From the NCBI GenBank assembly GCA_902362375.1, contig CABIVS010000016.1, forward strand, positions 1 to 64,000: DNA of 64,000 bases. The letters run 5' to 3'. Origin of the DNA: Bacteroidaceae bacterium (GTDB lineage: Bacteria; Bacteroidota; Bacteroidia; Bacteroidales; Bacteroidaceae). Positions 53,584-63,839 of the stretch are shown here, in pieces; the first letter of the stretch is position 1; each line of letters starts with the position of its first letter. Made by a program: the position numbers and the translations under genes. Under the pieces are notes generated by a model. It was given only the letters and a program-made list of their open reading frames with translations, did not search any database and was not told where the DNA came from.

Positions 53584-55362
53584 TTATTCAGCCACAACCA
53601 TTGTCCAGTATTTCAGAGACGGCAATGTGAAAGAAACAACTCCGTTCTCCTGCGTAAAAGCCAGTTCCTGCAAAGCGCCTCCATGTACATCAGGAGAGGC
53701 TACCCATAACTTGTTCACTTTGGCCGGCAGATTCATTTGTAAAGCAGCTTTCGTAATCAAGGTCGGTTCCGGCATCGTGCCGTCCACATCTCTCCAGCTA
53801 AGGCTGTTTGCCTGCGAGAAGTTAAGAAGATGTATCACCTGCTTGTTGCCTACCTGCTTAGCATAAGTAGTGACCGAACCTTGTTGGGGAGGCCATACAT
53901 TCAGACTCATTTCCCCGTTGGTACAATTCATGGTGATACTATTCTCCGTACCTCCGTCACGAAGCAGATTCTGATAAGAAGTCAGGAAGTCATAATAATG
54001 AACCATCGCTGTTTTCAGCTCTTCGCTCATTGTCAGATTCTCATTCGGGAAGTACTCTTTGCACAACATGTGATCGCCTCCCAATTCCAGATGCGAACCG
54101 CCCAAAGCAAACATAACAGCATCCGTCAGCAGAATACCCGGCGTATTAAATTCCCCCCGGTTATCCGCCTTGTTATAATTCATATAAGCTGCAAAAACCG
54201 TATTCAACTGATAATCGCCATATACTCCATTTTCATAAAGAATAGCTTTCAGATCGGTAAAATCAGCCTCATCCGCCCATACTTCATTATAGAAGAAATC
54301 CACTTTATCCGTCTCCCCTATCTGACGGGCACCGTAACGGCTCACCGCATTCATCACCAAACTCTTGTCCGGATGCACCTGCTTCATTGCATCTATAAAA
54401 GAGGCATATCCCTCACGCAAGTTAACAGGAATACCACTATAATTATAAAGCGTGCTACGTCGTCCCAACTGGTCTATCTGATAACCGTCGAAAGCAAAAT
54501 TTGCATATACATCGTCATTCCTTTCGCCCAGATATTTCTGCCATTCCTTGTTAGAAGGGTCTACCAGATAAATATTACTTTTCCATCCGCCCGGCAGATC
54601 GTGACTGTCTTTAGTAGTGTGAGAAGCATCCTTAAACAGATACCATTCCTCCTTCACTCCATCCGCAGCAGCATCCTTCAACGCTCCGAAACAAAGATTA
54701 TAAAACATAGACTTCATACCGAAACGATGCTGCGCTTCAATGTAATTCCTCACCGAACTTGTATAAACCTCCCGGTTAGCGATATCCATATATACCTCAT
54801 CCAACTGTACACGTGTACCGCCCAACGGCCAGTGATGTTTATTATGCCAATCCTGAAACTGCACCCAGTTGATATGATGACGGTTCAGATACTCCATCTC
54901 TTCCTGTGTCTTTTCGGCTGTCTTCTCCTGACTGAAATCAGCGACAAAACCATAACGCGGGAAACGTGCCGGATCACTGGATACATCTACCGCAATCGTA
55001 CCGACTATTACATCCGTTCCGTTCTCCTGACGATAAAGCTCTGCCATGTACCCTTTAAAATCAGTGGTAGGCGGCTGCCATGTCCAGCTCGTACCATTTA
55101 CCGATTCTTCTCCCACCGTTTCACCCGAAAGACGATAACGTACTTTAGTTCCGGCAGGCAGAGCGTCATCCGCTGTAAACACCACTTTCTCTCCCGGTTT
55201 GTAGAAAGCCTTGTCTGTCGACAGGTCTACACTCAAATCCGATGTTACCGGAGTCACTTCGGTAACACCGCCCGAAGCTCCTCCATTCTGTTGGTTCGAC
55301 TCATTATCATCACTGCAAGCCATACACAGGAAAGCAGCTACCAGATATATTATTTTTTTCAT
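53584..55362 (-). CDS. GH66 dextranase (lipoprotein)
   Basis: 592 residues with lipobox CMAC (Cys16) and a linker. An Ig-like domain (about 40-130) is followed by the GH66 barrel with the nucleophile Asp in FDGYQIDQLG (about 295) and acid/base Glu in FFYNEVWADEADF (about 359), then a C-terminal beta-sandwich. It cuts internal alpha-1,6 bonds of dextran at the cell surface. Its place next to GH31 matches BT3087. Confidence 0.93.
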   Translation of the reverse strand: MKKIIYLVAAFLCMACSDDNESNQQNGGASGGVTEVTPVTSDLSVDLSTDKAFYKPGEKVVFTADDALPAGTKVRYRLSGETVGEESVNGTSWTWQPPTTDFKGYMAELYRQENGTDVIVGTIAVDVSSDPARFPRYGFVADFSQEKTAEKTQEEMEYLNRHHINWVQFQDWHNKHHWPLGGTRVQLDEVYMDIANREVYTSSVRNYIEAQHRFGMKSMFYNLCFGALKDAAADGVKEEWYLFKDASHTTKDSHDLPGGWKSNIYLVDPSNKEWQKYLGERNDDVYANFAFDGYQIDQLGRRSTLYNYSGIPVNLREGYASFIDAMKQVHPDKSLVMNAVSRYGARQIGETDKVDFFYNEVWADEADFTDLKAILYENGVYGDYQLNTVFAAYMNYNKADNRGEFNTPGILLTDAVMFALGGSHLELGGDHMLCKEYFPNENLTMSEELKTAMVHYYDFLTSYQNLLRDGGTENSITMNCTNGEMSLNVWPPQQGSVTTYAKQVGNKQVIHLLNFSQANSLSWRDVDGTMPEPTLITKAALQMNLPAKVNKLWVASPDVHGGALQELAFTQENGVVSFTLPSLKYWTMVVAE

Positions 55363-55376
55363 CTTGAATTCTTGTT

Positions 55377-56891
55377 TTATTGTTTCACAATCGAGATCGT
55401 CTCTTTCAACTGGTCAATCGTAATCTGATAAGAACCGGCCTCCTGAATATTCCACTTATAGTCCAGACCACCCAAATCTGCATCCGGATACATACTGCTC
55501 AACTCTGCATCCGATTTAGTGACAAACAAAGCTGTTTCCACTTCACCCGTCGGAGTTTTACCGTTCTTATCCGCCATAAACCAGTCTCCGTTCCAGTCCG
55601 ACTGCTTATCGCAGGAAATCTTCATCTCACCGGCTTTCAGTGTACCGCTCCATGTGAAGATATAAGGACTGTCGACACTCTTAGTCATCGGCGTAGCATT
55701 GTCCAAACTCCATCCGTTCGGAGTCGCCTCACCCACCAGATACAATCCTGCGTAAGGAGTGAACGGACGCATCAGCATCTTTTCTTTTCCTTTGCCTGTA
55801 TAGAAGCATACTTTATAAGGTTTGCCACATTCAGCCTCTTTCATTTGCCATTTATTATCGTCGCCTCCAAGCACTACTGACGTCGAAGTGTACGGAGCAT
55901 TTGCTACGGCAGGATGGAAGAAAGCATCCGACTGGCCGAAGTCCGCCACAGAGCTAAACTTAAATTCTCCGTCTGCTTCCCAAGGAATCACAGCTCCATA
56001 ATGGAACAAATCCATCTGAACAGCATCTTTAGACAGTGCCTCAAATCCCCAGCCACCATTTCCGGTGAACGAACCGACAATGAAGAACTCTTCAAATCTC
56101 CAACCGATATCTTCCGTTTCAGTCAGTGTCAACGTCAGATTGAGCAGATCTACTTTTACAATATAGGTTGCCCCTTCATCGATTACAAACGGCTCATCCG
56201 GCTGGTCACCCGATGTACGGTAAGTCAGCTGGAGTGCTTCCCCGGCAGTAGCGTCACGGTTGTACGACGGCAAGAATTGTCCCAATGTCGTTATAAATTT
56301 CAATGATCCGGCGTTCAGTTTTCCTGTCCATGTAAACTGTCCGTTATCCGTACGCTCCATCGCTGTCGCATTGTCGGCAGCCCATCCATTCGGAGCAGCC
56401 TCACCAATCAGATAAAGCGTAGTAGTAACCGGCTGGTATGTAGTCACTGTAAAAGCAGTCGTCGCACTTTGTTTCTGCTCTTCCATTCCGGCAACAACCG
56501 CTGTGATACGTGCCTCCAACTCCGCTTTCACAGCATAGCCGATACCGAACTGTGTATTCAGGAATTGGTTGAGTTCTTCCACTTTCTTAGTCCATTGATA
56601 CGTTCCCGTACCTAAATCCACCGAATAAGCATTTGCAAAGTCCGTTCCGGCTTTTGCCAGCTCCAGCGTATAAGAGATACGGTTACCACTTCCATAATTC
56701 GTTCCGGTAGTCCATGAGAGAGCGAGTGCTTCCTGACTATGGTTCTTTTCGTTCAACACCAAGTCCTGCTGATTCACCGAAAGAGTGAGGGTATCATGTC
56801 CTTTATTTGTCTCCATATAATCTTCGGCACAGGCAACCATCGTTCCGCCGATGAAAAGAGAGCATAACAACTGATATATATATTTCTTCAT
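55377..56891 (-). CDS. SusE/SusF-like surface glycan-binding lipoprotein
   Basis: 504 residues, lipobox MVAC (Cys21). An N-terminal SusE domain (DTLTLSVNQQDLVLNEKNHSQEALALSWTTG) is followed by binding modules of the SusE/F type, with parallel segments YLIGEAAPNGWAADNATAMER (about 161-181) and YLVGEATPNGWSLDNATPM (about 385-403), indicating duplication. They bind alpha-glucans. It lies 14 bp upstream of the GH66 start codon and follows SusD in the same operon. Confidence 0.88.
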   Translation of the reverse strand: MKKYIYQLLCSLFIGGTMVACAEDYMETNKGHDTLTLSVNQQDLVLNEKNHSQEALALSWTTGTNYGSGNRISYTLELAKAGTDFANAYSVDLGTGTYQWTKKVEELNQFLNTQFGIGYAVKAELEARITAVVAGMEEQKQSATTAFTVTTYQPVTTTLYLIGEAAPNGWAADNATAMERTDNGQFTWTGKLNAGSLKFITTLGQFLPSYNRDATAGEALQLTYRTSGDQPDEPFVIDEGATYIVKVDLLNLTLTLTETEDIGWRFEEFFIVGSFTGNGGWGFEALSKDAVQMDLFHYGAVIPWEADGEFKFSSVADFGQSDAFFHPAVANAPYTSTSVVLGGDDNKWQMKEAECGKPYKVCFYTGKGKEKMLMRPFTPYAGLYLVGEATPNGWSLDNATPMTKSVDSPYIFTWSGTLKAGEMKISCDKQSDWNGDWFMADKNGKTPTGEVETALFVTKSDAELSSMYPDADLGGLDYKWNIQEAGSYQITIDQLKETISIVKQ

Positions 56892-56927
56892 GATATTATT
56901 TATCTAAATGAATGATTATAAAACAGA

Positions 56928-58418
56928 TTAATAACCGGGATTTTGAGTCATCAGATGATTGGAGTCCATCTCTGTCTGCGGAATAGGCAACAGGAGACGT
57001 TCCTTGGTCACATTATTCTTACCGATGGATTTCAGGAATGTCAATGCATAATTTCCATTATCCACACGGATCATATCAAACCAGCGGTGTCCTTCAAAGG
57101 CAAGTTCCATCCGGCGCTCGTGAATAATCTTCTCTCTCATTTCAGTCTGCGTCAGAGTAGTCGGCACATCTGCCAGTCCGGCACGTTTGCGGACGATATT
57201 CAACGGAGCAGCAGCCTGGTCGGGATGTCCCTGCTCGTTCAATGCTTCCGCTTTCTTCAATAGAACATCTGCATAGCGATATACTACGAAGTTGTTGGGA
57301 TTGGTATTATACTCCGGAGAAACAGTCTTCGACACAAGGAACTTGCGCACATTATAACCTGTATTCGACCAGGAACGTCTGTATTCCATTCCGTCAAAAG
57401 CGGGGCAACCTTGATACAAGACAGTTACGTCTTTCCGCAAATCACCGTCCTCATATTGCTTGAAAAATTCTTCCGTAGGCAGGTTCCATCCATAAGCACC
57501 GGCCACCAGACTTGAGTTACGAGGTCCCATAAAAGTCGACAGCCAGGATGATTGGTTATCACCGCCCCAGAAATCATATTCCGTACTACCGGAATATTGT
57601 ACTTCGAAAAGGGATTCCGCACCATTATTGATAGTAGCATTGAAATTATCGGCATAATTGTATTGGGTCAAATCGTATCCCATCGCAGCAATGTTGTCAC
57701 ACAGAGTTACTACTTCATTATAGTATTCGCGATGATTGGGCGCCAGTGTCAGATAAATATCCGCCAGCATAGCCATTGCAGCTTCTTTGCAGGCACGTCC
57801 TCTATCGCTGTCTCCATAACTGCTTTTCGGAGGAAGCATGTTTACCGCATTTTTGCAGTCAGAAAGAATCCGGGCATATACCTCATCTACCGTATTACGG
57901 GCAATATCCGTAGATTCTCCCGGTTCAAACGGCGTTAAGCGCAAAGGCACACCTCCATACAGACGAACCAGAATATAGTAGTAATGTGCACGCAGGAAAT
58001 AAGCCTCACCCATGCAACGAGTCTTTACCTCATCGGAGATAGCTGCCGAAGGCAGATTGGAAAGCACAATGTTACAACGTCCGATACCTACCCACGGAGA
58101 ACGCCATACGTACAAAGCAAAGCCATTATCACTCTGGGCTATGAAATTGGAAGCCTGCACAGTTTCCAGTCCGTCGGTTCCCCCTCCGGCGCCTACTTCA
58201 CTGTTACCTGCGATAATATCGAGGCTCCAGATACGCTGGTTATACATATTAGATGACTGAAGCGTCTTGTAGCAGGCAGTAGTCAGTGCCACAGCAATCT
58301 CGTTCGTCACTTCCGATTCGGGATCGACGCCATATTTAGGATATTTATCTAAGAAATCGTTGCATGATGTCAATGCCAATATGGCAAACATAAATACCAA
58401 AGTGGTTATCTTTTTCAT
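56928..58418 (-). CDS. SusD-like lipoprotein (dextran locus)
   Basis: 496 residues with lipobox LALTSC (Cys19). Standard RagB/SusD layout: FLDKYPKYGVDPESEV near the N-terminus, TPR-like helices (AYFLRAHYYYILVRLYGGVPL), and the C-terminal RKRAGLADVPTTL, IIHERRMELAFEGHRWFDMIR and LLLPIPQTEMDSN signature. It binds dextran and caps the SusC encoded 15 bp upstream. Confidence 0.95.
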   Translation of the reverse strand: MKKITTLVFMFAILALTSCNDFLDKYPKYGVDPESEVTNEIAVALTTACYKTLQSSNMYNQRIWSLDIIAGNSEVGAGGGTDGLETVQASNFIAQSDNGFALYVWRSPWVGIGRCNIVLSNLPSAAISDEVKTRCMGEAYFLRAHYYYILVRLYGGVPLRLTPFEPGESTDIARNTVDEVYARILSDCKNAVNMLPPKSSYGDSDRGRACKEAAMAMLADIYLTLAPNHREYYNEVVTLCDNIAAMGYDLTQYNYADNFNATINNGAESLFEVQYSGSTEYDFWGGDNQSSWLSTFMGPRNSSLVAGAYGWNLPTEEFFKQYEDGDLRKDVTVLYQGCPAFDGMEYRRSWSNTGYNVRKFLVSKTVSPEYNTNPNNFVVYRYADVLLKKAEALNEQGHPDQAAAPLNIVRKRAGLADVPTTLTQTEMREKIIHERRMELAFEGHRWFDMIRVDNGNYALTFLKSIGKNNVTKERLLLPIPQTEMDSNHLMTQNPGY

Positions 58419-58433
58419 ATTCTTCCTCCTGAT

Positions 58434-61400
58434 TTAAAAGTTAAAGTTCAAGCCCATGCTGAACGTACGTGAGATCGGGTAGCGGCTGCTGTCGATACCA
58501 TTGACGTCAACTTCCGGGTCAAAGCCGGAATATCCGGTGATAGTCGCCACATTCTCGCAAGAGAAAGAGATGCGGGCATTTTCCAGTTGAATCTTTTGCA
58601 TCCACTTTTTAGGCAGTGTATACGAAAGCGTAATGTTTTTCAGACGGAGGTAGGAACCGTTTTCCACAAATCGGTCGGATACACGGCAGTTCTGATTCGG
58701 GTCTCCCCAGATAGCACGCGGCATGGAGTTGCTTGTTCCTTCTCCCGTCCAGCGGTTCAGTACGGCTGTGGTCTGGTTGTAAGCGGCTGCCATTCCTTCG
58801 TTGTCTACATTGTTGGCATTATAAATCTTGTTTCCCGATACGCCTTGCAGGAACACGGAGAGTTCCCATCCCTTATAAGAGAAATTATTGCTTAGAGAAA
58901 AGAACCAGTTCGGGTTCGGGTTGCCGATAACGGTACGGTCTTCATCGTTGATAACTCCATCGTTATTCAAGTCCCGGAAACGGATATCACCCGGAGCAGC
59001 GCCCGGTTGGGTAGCATGGCGGTTCACTTCATCCCAGTTCTGGAAAAGTCCGTCGGTTACGTATCCGTAGAATACGTTAATCGGATAACCGGCTCTAAGC
59101 ATAGTCACGTATGAGTTCCCCATCTGGTTGATAAACATCGGAGTTTCGCTGTTCAAGTCCTGAATTTCGTTCTTGTTATAAGTGGCTGTTAAGGCAGACT
59201 CCCAAGAGAAAAGCCCTTTCAAATTAATAGTACGCAAGGTCATTTCCACCCCTTTGTTGCGCATCTTGCCGGCATTGGTGAAAGTTTCGGTAGTATCTTC
59301 AAAACCGGAAGTGATAGGAATGGAAGCCTTCACCAACATATCTGCTGTCTTCTTGATATAAGCGTCCAGCGAAAGGTTGACGCGTGAATTGAACAGGCTC
59401 ATGTCTACACCAAAGTTGGTCTGGCGCACTTCTTCCCAATGAATATTCGGATTGGAGAGAGTAGTAGATACCAGAGCGGTGGAGTTGTTGTTGCCGAAAG
59501 GATAGACTCCTGTGTTATAGGAAGCAACAAAACCATAGTTACCGATTTCCTGATTACCGGTCACACCGTATCCGATACGCAGTTTGAGGTCATTCACCGG
59601 GAAGTTGTCTTTCGGAAACCAGTTCTCCTGGGAGATACGCCATGCCAGCGAAACGGAAGGGAATGTTCCCCAACGGTTGTTTTTACCAAAACGGGAAGAG
59701 CCGTCACGACGCACAGTAGCTGTAAGCAGGTATTTATCTTCGTAAGAATAGTTGAGACGTGCCATCAGAGAGAGCAGTGCCCAGTCACTCTGGCTACCGC
59801 CAAGACTGTACATCTTCTCGCCGTTGTCCATTTCGTGGATATTATCAAACATGAAGATATTCTTTTGAGCATTCAGGTAATCGTAGTTATTCCACTGGGC
59901 GGAAGAACCTGCCATCACCCCTACCCGATGTTTCTGCGCAAAAGTGTGGTCGAATACAAAATAATTATCCCACAAATAGGTAAATGCTTTGTTATCGCTC
60001 TTATAGCGGGAAGATTCTTCTACCGGATTCGGTTTCCAGTTGTAAGCCGGAGTAAAGTTGTCGACAAACCAGAATTTGGCGTCATAACCGAATGTACTTT
60101 TCAACTTCAGCCATTTGGTAAAGGTGATCTCTCCGGTGATATTTGCCAGGAAGTTATATCCTTTTGTTTCATTGGTCATCATGTGCAGTGTACCGATCGG
60201 GTTACGGATGCTTCCGTACCATTGCGCCTCCTGTCCGGGACCGCTCCAACTGCCGTCCTCATTCTTCACCGGTTGGGTGGGGAGTGCTTTCATTGCATCA
60301 CCGATGCTATAAGTTCCTCCTTCTTTCACGTCCGTACTGAATGTCAGGTTGGTAGTGAATTTCAGCCATTTATTAACTTGGGCATCGCTATTTGCCTGAA
60401 AGTTGAAACGACGGTAATTAACGCTTTCCACAATACCGGACTGGTCAAGGAAACCACCGGACACATAGTAATGTGCTTTTTCCGTACCACCGGAATAGCT
60501 AACCGAATAGCTTTGCTTCACTCCCGTGCGCAACATTTCATCCAGCCAGTTCGTTCCTGTTCCCAATAAAGAAGGGTCTGCCCAATAAGGGTTTGTATTA
60601 TCATCATTATTAGACAGCATATCATTGCTCAAAGCGGCATATTGCGCAGCATTCAGCATATCGGGCACTTTAGTGGCATTCTGAATCGCCCAATTAGCGT
60701 TTACCGTCACCTTTCCGGCACCCTCGGCACCCCGTTTGCTGGTAATCATCACCACACCGTTCGCACCACGCGAACCATAAATAGCTGTTGCCGAAGCATC
60801 TTTCAATACGTCCACCCGCTCTACATCGGCCATATTCAAGGAAGACAATCCCAAGTCGGTAGGTATTCCGTCAATGACAATCAGCGGGTTACTATTGTTG
60901 ATTGTTCCCAAGCCACGGATTTTAATGGTGACATTATCACCCGGCTTACCGGCATCGATAATCTGCACACCGGACACCTTTCCCTGCATTGCCTGACCGA
61001 TATTGGCCACCGGAGAGTCTTTAATGTCCTTCACTCCGACAGAAGATACCGCTCCGGTCAGATCGCTCTTTTTCATCGTTCCGTAACCCACTACTACAAC
61101 TTCGTCCAATACTTCCGTATCTTCCTGCAAGGTTACTTTCAAAGCGTTTTTCCCGTTCACCGGGACTGTCTGCATTTTATAGCCGACAAAAGAGATAGTC
61201 AGCGTGCTGTTAGTCGGAACGCTTAATGAGAAATTACCGTCTACATCGGTAATTGTACCGTTCGTTGTACCTTTTTCTACCACACTGGCACCGATCACCG
61301 GTTCACCCGTGGCATCTACGACATGTCCTTTTATTGAAATCTGTTGTGCGAATGCACTAAGAGATAGGAACAAGCCCCACATTATTAGTAAGAGGCGGCG

Positions 61401-61439
61401 TTCAAAGCCTTTCGACTTCATACTCTGTTTCATGTACAT
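58434..61439 (-). CDS. SusC-like TonB-dependent transporter (dextran locus)
   Basis: 1001 residues (Met3 at 61433 or Met7 at 61421 are possible starts; the signal peptide is LLLIMWGLFLSLSAFAQ). Carboxypeptidase-like domain (IKGHVVDATGEPVIGASVVEKG), box LDEVVVVGYG, plug (VSGVQIIDAGKPGDNVTIKIRG), and barrel ending GLNFNF. First gene of the operon susC-susD-susE-like-GH66-GH31; imports isomalto-oligosaccharides. Confidence 0.95.
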   Translation of the reverse strand: MYMKQSMKSKGFERRLLLIMWGLFLSLSAFAQQISIKGHVVDATGEPVIGASVVEKGTTNGTITDVDGNFSLSVPTNSTLTISFVGYKMQTVPVNGKNALKVTLQEDTEVLDEVVVVGYGTMKKSDLTGAVSSVGVKDIKDSPVANIGQAMQGKVSGVQIIDAGKPGDNVTIKIRGLGTINNSNPLIVIDGIPTDLGLSSLNMADVERVDVLKDASATAIYGSRGANGVVMITSKRGAEGAGKVTVNANWAIQNATKVPDMLNAAQYAALSNDMLSNNDDNTNPYWADPSLLGTGTNWLDEMLRTGVKQSYSVSYSGGTEKAHYYVSGGFLDQSGIVESVNYRRFNFQANSDAQVNKWLKFTTNLTFSTDVKEGGTYSIGDAMKALPTQPVKNEDGSWSGPGQEAQWYGSIRNPIGTLHMMTNETKGYNFLANITGEITFTKWLKLKSTFGYDAKFWFVDNFTPAYNWKPNPVEESSRYKSDNKAFTYLWDNYFVFDHTFAQKHRVGVMAGSSAQWNNYDYLNAQKNIFMFDNIHEMDNGEKMYSLGGSQSDWALLSLMARLNYSYEDKYLLTATVRRDGSSRFGKNNRWGTFPSVSLAWRISQENWFPKDNFPVNDLKLRIGYGVTGNQEIGNYGFVASYNTGVYPFGNNNSTALVSTTLSNPNIHWEEVRQTNFGVDMSLFNSRVNLSLDAYIKKTADMLVKASIPITSGFEDTTETFTNAGKMRNKGVEMTLRTINLKGLFSWESALTATYNKNEIQDLNSETPMFINQMGNSYVTMLRAGYPINVFYGYVTDGLFQNWDEVNRHATQPGAAPGDIRFRDLNNDGVINDEDRTVIGNPNPNWFFSLSNNFSYKGWELSVFLQGVSGNKIYNANNVDNEGMAAAYNQTTAVLNRWTGEGTSNSMPRAIWGDPNQNCRVSDRFVENGSYLRLKNITLSYTLPKKWMQKIQLENARISFSCENVATITGYSGFDPEVDVNGIDSSRYPISRTFSMGLNFNF

Positions 61440-61507
61440 TAATTTAAAGTTAATATTAGGGTTACTTTTGTTTTACTTTCTGTGTCATTGCTGAAATGAC
61501 CGTGAAA

Positions 61508-61587
61508 CAAAAGTATCCACATTTCATACTGCTTCTTAAAGCAGATAGCAAAAATATAGTGATTTATACAGTATCCCACAGTATAAA
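61508..61587 (-). promoter_or_regulatory. Promoter and candidate operator of the dextran PUL
   Basis: Two -7-type boxes are visible for susC on the minus strand: TACTTTTG (61515-61508) and TATTTTTG (61556-61549). Upstream lies TTTATACAGTAT-CCC-ACAGTATAAA (61563-61587), which has 7-bp inverted arms and a direct repeat of ACAGTAT with 10-bp period, the sort of site a regulator could bind. Confidence 0.5.
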
Positions 61588-61644
61588 CCACTAAATATAA
61601 GAACGTTACAAAATAGAAGTCGGACTAAAAAAGTAGTGGTTTTC

Positions 61645-63294
61645 TTATTCTTCCACCTTCCCTATTTGCATTACTTTAGCCTCAAATTCATCTCTTTCTC
61701 CCACAGCCTTGTTACGGACACGAGTCCGGTAATTATAAATGGTAGTGACGGAGTAACGAAGGAATTGCGCTATCTTAGTACTGTCCGTAATTCCAAGGCG
61801 GATGAGAGCGAAGATACGAAGTTCGGTATTCAGCAGTTCTCCCGGTTTGGGTTGCATCGGTTCGGTAAGCAGGGCATTAAAATCTTCCACAAAACTGGGG
61901 AAGAGTTGCAGGAAAGTCACATCGAAGTTCGCATAAAACTCTTTCAGTTCTTCATCAAGAAATTGCGAAGATTTAATAGCCTTATATAGTTCTTCCACCC
62001 TTCCGGCAGCAGCAATCTTATTCAGGGAACGGCGGTATAAATCCATCTTGTCGAGATAAGTGGAGCATTGGTCCATATATCTCCCGATATATTCCTCCTT
62101 GATATAGTTGGCTTCCGAAAGCGTATGATTCATTTCTTTCAGTTGCGAATTGGAATCGTGAAGTTCTTCGTTCAGTTCTTGCAGGAGCGTATTAGTGTCG
62201 ATCACTTCGCGACGTGCGGCAGCAACCTTTTTCATCTGCTTGTAAACGAAGAAAATGGCGACTAACAAAAATACGGAAAGCAAACTGATACAAATCAATG
62301 AGACTTTCATCTCCTGCTGCTGACGTTTGGTTTTTAATTGATAGGCCTGATCGATGATAGGAAAGACCTGTGAGATTTCCAGGGTACGAAGACGGGCATT
62401 GCAAAGGGTGGCATCCTCCAGGGAACATTTCAGATAGTTGTAGGCACGGTCGATGTCTCCTTCTTCATAAACAAGAGAAGCGAGTTTGCGCAAAGACACA
62501 TATTCTTTTACCGCTGATTTCAAATCGGCAATGGCCGAAAGAGCCAGGTAATGTTTTTGCCCCTGCTTATCTCCTTTCAACCGATAGCCTTCGGAAATGG
62601 TATAAGTAATCATTGCCTGTGCATGATCATCTAAAGACGGTTTACTGTAATATTCCATCAGCATATCAATCGCTTCATCGTATCGGGCATGAACGATGCA
62701 CTTATCTGCCATCACCAATGCGTGCCCCAGAGAGTCGGAAGCATTGATCTGTAACAGGGAATCCCGGTATAAATCCGTCATCCGGTAATATTCTTTCTTG
62801 GCTTTCTCCGTAACGGCATAATCACCCATCAATCCATAAATAGTGCGGTACAGATGATAATAATAGCCATATAGATAGTCGGGCAGTGTTTTCTTATCAA
62901 TTTTCCCCAATAACTCGAGGGCTTCTTTATACATTCCGGTAGTTCCCATCACTTCCGCCATATTCATGGCAGAATCATCCAAGTAGTCCAGTTTATTTAA
63001 ACGATGTGCCAGTTCCTCTTTCCGTTGGGCATAGACAAAAGACGAATCCAGATTATAAGCCCGGTATTCATCGAAAAGACGTCCGCAAAAACCATATCGC
63101 TGCTCATCGGAAGCAGCCTCAACCAACAATTTCTTCAAGTCAGCAATTCGTGCCTCCTTTTCCGCTCCATAAGTCTGGCGGTTTTTAATGATACCATCAA
63201 TCTCACGAAGCAACGCATCGGTACTCTTATTATCTTTTGCATAAAGCAGACCAGAAAGGACGATTGTCACAAAAATCAGAATAACTTTTTTCAT
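61645..63294 (-). CDS. SusR-like membrane TPR regulator (DUF6377 type)
   Basis: 549 residues: signal peptide (about 1-19), TPR-like periplasmic domain (about 20-330), one membrane helix (about 332-352), a coiled coil (about 355-405), and a C-terminal HTH domain (LLNTELRIFALIRLGITDSTKIAQFLRYSVTTIYNYRTRVRNKA, split about 488-535). This type senses alpha-glucan oligosaccharides and turns on the PUL, as for BT3091. It lies directly upstream of susC, same orientation, with its own TATCTTTG box (63324-63317). Confidence 0.88.
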   Translation of the reverse strand: MKKVILIFVTIVLSGLLYAKDNKSTDALLREIDGIIKNRQTYGAEKEARIADLKKLLVEAASDEQRYGFCGRLFDEYRAYNLDSSFVYAQRKEELAHRLNKLDYLDDSAMNMAEVMGTTGMYKEALELLGKIDKKTLPDYLYGYYYHLYRTIYGLMGDYAVTEKAKKEYYRMTDLYRDSLLQINASDSLGHALVMADKCIVHARYDEAIDMLMEYYSKPSLDDHAQAMITYTISEGYRLKGDKQGQKHYLALSAIADLKSAVKEYVSLRKLASLVYEEGDIDRAYNYLKCSLEDATLCNARLRTLEISQVFPIIDQAYQLKTKRQQQEMKVSLICISLLSVFLLVAIFFVYKQMKKVAAARREVIDTNTLLQELNEELHDSNSQLKEMNHTLSEANYIKEEYIGRYMDQCSTYLDKMDLYRRSLNKIAAAGRVEELYKAIKSSQFLDEELKEFYANFDVTFLQLFPSFVEDFNALLTEPMQPKPGELLNTELRIFALIRLGITDSTKIAQFLRYSVTTIYNYRTRVRNKAVGERDEFEAKVMQIGKVEE

Positions 63295-63316
63295 AGTGCC
63301 GTATGTATTATATCTG

Positions 63317-63324
63317 CAAAGATA
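63317..63324 (-). promoter_or_regulatory. -7 box of the SusR-like gene
   Basis: The plus strand CAAAGATA gives TATCTTTG, a perfect box 22 bp before the ATG at 63294. Confidence 0.6.
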
Positions 63325-63735
63325 AAAGTCTTTCAGAAACTTCCGGCTTTCAGGAGAAGATTATTGCAGGTAGAAAAAACAATCTTTTTTAAAGAGAGGG
63401 CAAAACAGATTTATTATAAACACAATAATTGTATTTATAATAATCAATATGCAGTCATTGTTAATTCTTTTATTCCGGTCACTCCTTACTAGAGAAAGTA
63501 TTGAAAATTTTTATTCTCTATTATTCACTTCTTCCATGCCCTTGTTTTCCCCAAAGTATCTTTTTGTGTGATATAAATAGCATCTCGTATCCTCACTAAG
63601 ATTAAACTCTATTATATCCTGGAGTGCTTCGCAATTATCTTAGGCATATAGGCAGTCTTATCCTCTATTCATTGCCTAAAAAAATACCTGCATTCCATTG
63701 TAAGGGTAGCCATTCCCATATCAATGCGTGTGGCA

Positions 63736-63787
63736 TATGTACTTTGCCATGTCCGAAGATGTAACTTCAGACATGGCAAAGTACATA
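63736..63787. terminator. Long hairpin between the regulator and the next gene
   Basis: 23-nt arms (63736-63758, 63765-63787) pair at 22 positions around ATGTAA. It lies 52 bp downstream of the stop of the minus-strand gene that begins outside the window, so it may terminate it. The flanks lack a strong T-run. The rest of 63325-63839 shows no gene. Confidence 0.5.
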
Positions 63788-63839
63788 CGAAAATCAATAA
63801 AATTACTATCTCGATTACATTACATATAAATTTATTCTT

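Noticed and set aside
53830..55428. A 532-codon open frame on the plus strand
   Set aside because: It is antisense to the GH66 gene, has no domain features and has the amino-acid bias of a mirror frame.
59439..60569. A 376-codon plus-strand open frame
   Set aside because: It is fully antisense to the SusC barrel and shows no recognisable motif.
63736..63787. The 23-nt hairpin as another member of the dispersed hairpin family
   Set aside because: Its arms share no sequence with the GCACGGATTACACGGAT family and its loop is only 6 bases.
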